Shown in pieces: positions 6,201 through 6,609 of a DNA stretch of 6,609 nucleotides. The translations under genes and the position numbers were made by a program. Within the stretch, counting starts at the first letter, position 1. Each line of letters opens with the position of its first letter. The notes below the pieces were generated by a model that was given only the letters and a program-made list of their open reading frames with translations, was not told the origin of the DNA and did no database searches. This stretch comes from an uncultured Litorilinea sp. (GTDB lineage: Bacteria; Chloroflexota; Anaerolineae; Caldilineales; Caldilineaceae), in assembly GCA_946885925.1 (NCBI GenBank), contig CAMPHP010000175.1:1-6609 (forward strand), read 5' to 3'.

Positions 6201-6454
6201 ATCGGGACCTCGGTCGTTTCGCCACGCACGAGTGCCGTCACAGCACGATTGCCTACAGCGCGCTGGAGTGCCAATAGGTCAGTACGAGGTGTCTGTTGGG
6301 GATTCCGTTGGATGCGTGCCACCGCTGGACTGTCTAATGGTGCGCCAGCTCCCGCGGCAACCTGATGCCCAATAGACCCAATCTGGAATTCGGTTTGCTT
6401 GGCAGGAGTTGGCTTTTCTTGTCGCTTAGGCTGTTCGGTGCTCGACTCTGCCAT
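3281..6454 (-). CDS. large DUF4157 eCIS-associated protein; candidate cargo or toxin
   Basis: The product is 1057 residues. Residues 62-76 (ALQRAVGNRAVTALV) and 89-109 (L-Q-V-G-P-x-x-D-x-Y-E-Q-E-A-D-R-V-A) are modules that typically precede DUF4157. DUF4157 itself spans ~172-259, with RELEPRFGADFSAVKIHTG at 192-210 and HELTH (H251, E252, H255) in AHELTHTIQQ, an HExxH zinc-peptidase-like signature. DUF4157 proteins are a hallmark of eCIS loci and often carry C-terminal toxin domains. Residues ~311-460 and ~580-730 are helical and coiled-coil-like. After a basic patch (730-736) come hydrophobic segments near 808-838 and 843-873 and a Gly/Ala/Ser-rich stretch at 893-970. A basic cluster (1018-1026) and an acidic tail end the chain. 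No signal peptide is present, consistent with loading into a particle in the cytoplasm. The ATG at 6452-6454 has only a weak ribosome site. The toxic activity is unassigned; a structural or accessory role is possible. Confidence 0.88.
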   Translation of the reverse strand: MAESSTEQPKRQEKPTPAKQTEFQIGSIGHQVAAGAGAPLDSPAVARIQRNPQQTPRTDLLALQRAVGNRAVTALVRGETTEVPIQAKLQVGPVNDVYEQEADRVARMVTSGTALHKPAANVKSKHADEQEEGGTPGLATNIKRMVQRKKTANHETASTVRADGSFTAGRHINERLQRLEQGGRPLPDSVRRELEPRFGADFSAVKIHTGNEAVQLSRDIGARAFTHGSHIAFGAGEFSPNSQAGRQLLAHELTHTIQQTGARPRSSVQRSPNGVIQRGPTWDKIKNFFSRKKPEPVLPEISAPVMGTPPEIQAAAHAKVSKAAEDARTLYANAVAAANQKAESHNEVNEEMEQAGQSAKLGSAKDSVKAMKSGDAAVKSFIEKYKQDLAEIRDKITGSAIQVSLNNEKVTANTGSHRQLAMQSHAIANEAEQLVAKMREQAANVGDRANTEEAFARANMKSRWGIGGYEARSLPAAEKSASDSVMDLLEIRNKVQGYHLYLSTDLKVLEGHLSSKGASVSHNFSEAAAMRAMGSGAARAESEQDPGMLDDTQAFLMGGGSRNMNGLEGPEGANPEQDPAAMRKAELEAGRLHGQKALDDSAAKRPKPEKAPTLNKSETKFAKQLKRLEIRAMLYAKAQKRMRLADQYTLETNVLYDQAMALYKAIDAARSGDDHSPEQINQAILKAGDAREKVALASVRLEKMRKFKQEVYDESQKYQKYVGERAMNKHKRRAKKVVGMIAGPGLRALTGGLYRVEAEDEAGGYRVGLKSRTIIDDIIKKYYELKQLVKGVDGSHVRGLGGKHGARAYVFFKAIAFALQIVRDISSSVALWVTIVTGGQGAPVGAVFASIALYSGLAKAAVDLLLLIWSGIGLANTNDPESRAILRGENTRQGLAFGEGAFAAASAGMVMGLSGSTGLLSFDKQIGAFGVGSRTADLGGSLGGTVASASVGSATPALGNIGANLAVKGLSPYANNASLENAKLSTQVVKIRKAKSAVRVLSHPVRSAFGKLAEFASRKKRLRKSKFAALLPEIAKTIEDLSSNVDEAPESEAESEE
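5678..5941 (-). other. DUF4157 domain with HExxH motif (within the large protein)
   Basis: These bases encode residues 172-259. The HELTH codons are at 5690-5704 (CAT GAA CTA ACG CAC on the minus strand). All three HExxH residues are intact, so a zinc-binding, possibly proteolytic, site is plausible. A third zinc ligand cannot be named from sequence alone. Confidence 0.88.
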
Positions 6455-6496
6455 GTGCGCTAAGGCTCTAGCGTTCTATTGATGAATGCTCTCCGA

Positions 6497-6512
6497 AAAC
6501 AACTCGTTGTTT
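6497..6512. promoter_or_regulatory. operator-like dyad upstream of the cargo gene
   Basis: AAACAAC-TC-GTTGTTT is a perfect inverted repeat with 7-bp arms and a 2-bp centre. It is located about 45 bases upstream of the DUF4157 ATG and just downstream of the best -10-like hexamer. That position would suit a repressor site. The half-site plus centre, AAACAACTC, recurs twice in the spacer before the sheath gene. Confidence 0.45.
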
Positions 6513-6526
6513 ATCTCATTGTTTAT
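6507..6526. repeat. 8-bp direct repeat TTGTTTAT, 12-bp period
   Basis: TTGTTTAT occurs at 6507-6514 and again at 6519-6526, separated by CTCA. The first copy overlaps the right arm of the dyad and the second overlaps the -10-like hexamer. The arrangement is compatible with adjacent regulator half-sites near one helical turn apart. Confidence 0.5.
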
Positions 6527-6552
6527 AGAAAAGCAGATGAGGTTGGATGTAA
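6522..6552 (-). promoter_or_regulatory. tentative promoter of the cargo cassette
   Basis: On the minus strand TATAAA (6522-6527) is preceded, after a 19-base spacer, by TTACAT (6547-6552). The -10 is good, the -35 is partial and the spacer is longer than the ideal 17. It is the best housekeeping-type pair in this leader, but a chance match in AT-rich DNA is quite possible. Confidence 0.3.
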
Positions 6553-6609
6553 ATTACAATCTAGGAATAGCCAAGATTGATTAACGCACCACTTTATCAC
6601 CCTGAAAGG

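Larger units (their letters stand above)
6455..6609 (-). other. leader and upstream region of the cargo cassette
   Basis: No gene is seen in these 155 bases, which run to the window edge. They contain a 7+7 bp dyad at 6497-6512, an 8-bp direct repeat (6507-6514 and 6519-6526) and a promoter-like pair at 6522-6552. Just before the ATG, CGCTA (6458-6462) and TAGCG (6469-6473) can form a 5-bp stem with a 6-base loop that would cover the usual ribosome binding position. The only purine-rich motif there is TAGAGCC inside this stem, so initiation may be weak or controlled. Confidence 0.5.

Noticed and set aside
5924..6365. Two overlapping plus-strand frames of 117-118 codons opposite the DUF4157 domain
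   Set aside because: They are antisense to clearly recognised protein modules and have no support of their own.
1..6609. CRISPR array, tRNA, rRNA, insertion sequence or prophage integration site
   Set aside because: No regularly spaced repeats, cloverleaf-like sequence, transposase, integrase or terminal inverted repeats were seen on either strand.

Overview
This is a bacterial window of mid-range base composition (I judge it near 50% GC by eye). Every convincing gene lies on the minus strand, so transcription runs from right to left. The content is one end of an extracellular contractile injection system (eCIS) locus, the phage-tail-like devices related to the Serratia antifeeding prophage (Afp) and the Photorhabdus virulence cassette (PVC). 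The host cannot be fixed from sequence alone. A free-standing bacterial eCIS with a YbjN-domain protein would fit Chloroflexota or a similar environmental phylum, but this is a weak inference.

Layout in transcription order. A 155-bp leader at 6455-6609 carries a 7+7 bp dyad, an 8-bp direct repeat and a weak promoter-like pair. Next is a 1057-residue protein (3281-6454) with a DUF4157 domain (HELTH metallopeptidase-like motif), long helical middle regions and a hydrophobic, Gly/Ala-rich C-terminal part; it is the best candidate for the exported cargo or toxin. It is followed 26 bp later by a 159-residue multi-pass membrane protein (2775-3254). One base after that stop comes a 330-residue protein (1781-2773) with an unrecognised N-terminal half and a C-terminal YbjN domain. 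These three form a tight operon-like cassette.

A 190-bp spacer with a perfect 14-bp tandem duplication separates this cassette from a DUF4255 (Pvc16/Afp16-like) tail-terminator or cap protein (715-1590). A 217-bp spacer then leads, through a near-perfect ribosome binding site, into the contractile sheath gene (497 to 1), which runs off the left edge. The remaining structural genes (tube, baseplate, spike, AAA+ ATPase) are expected beyond that edge and are not visible here.

Working model (inference): DUF4255 and sheath proteins belong to the particle, and the DUF4157 protein is carried cargo. The YbjN protein, whose fold family is related to type III secretion chaperones, could load or hold the cargo, and the membrane protein could be an immunity or accessory factor. 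The effector-membrane protein-YbjN trio is the part most likely to be under-described.
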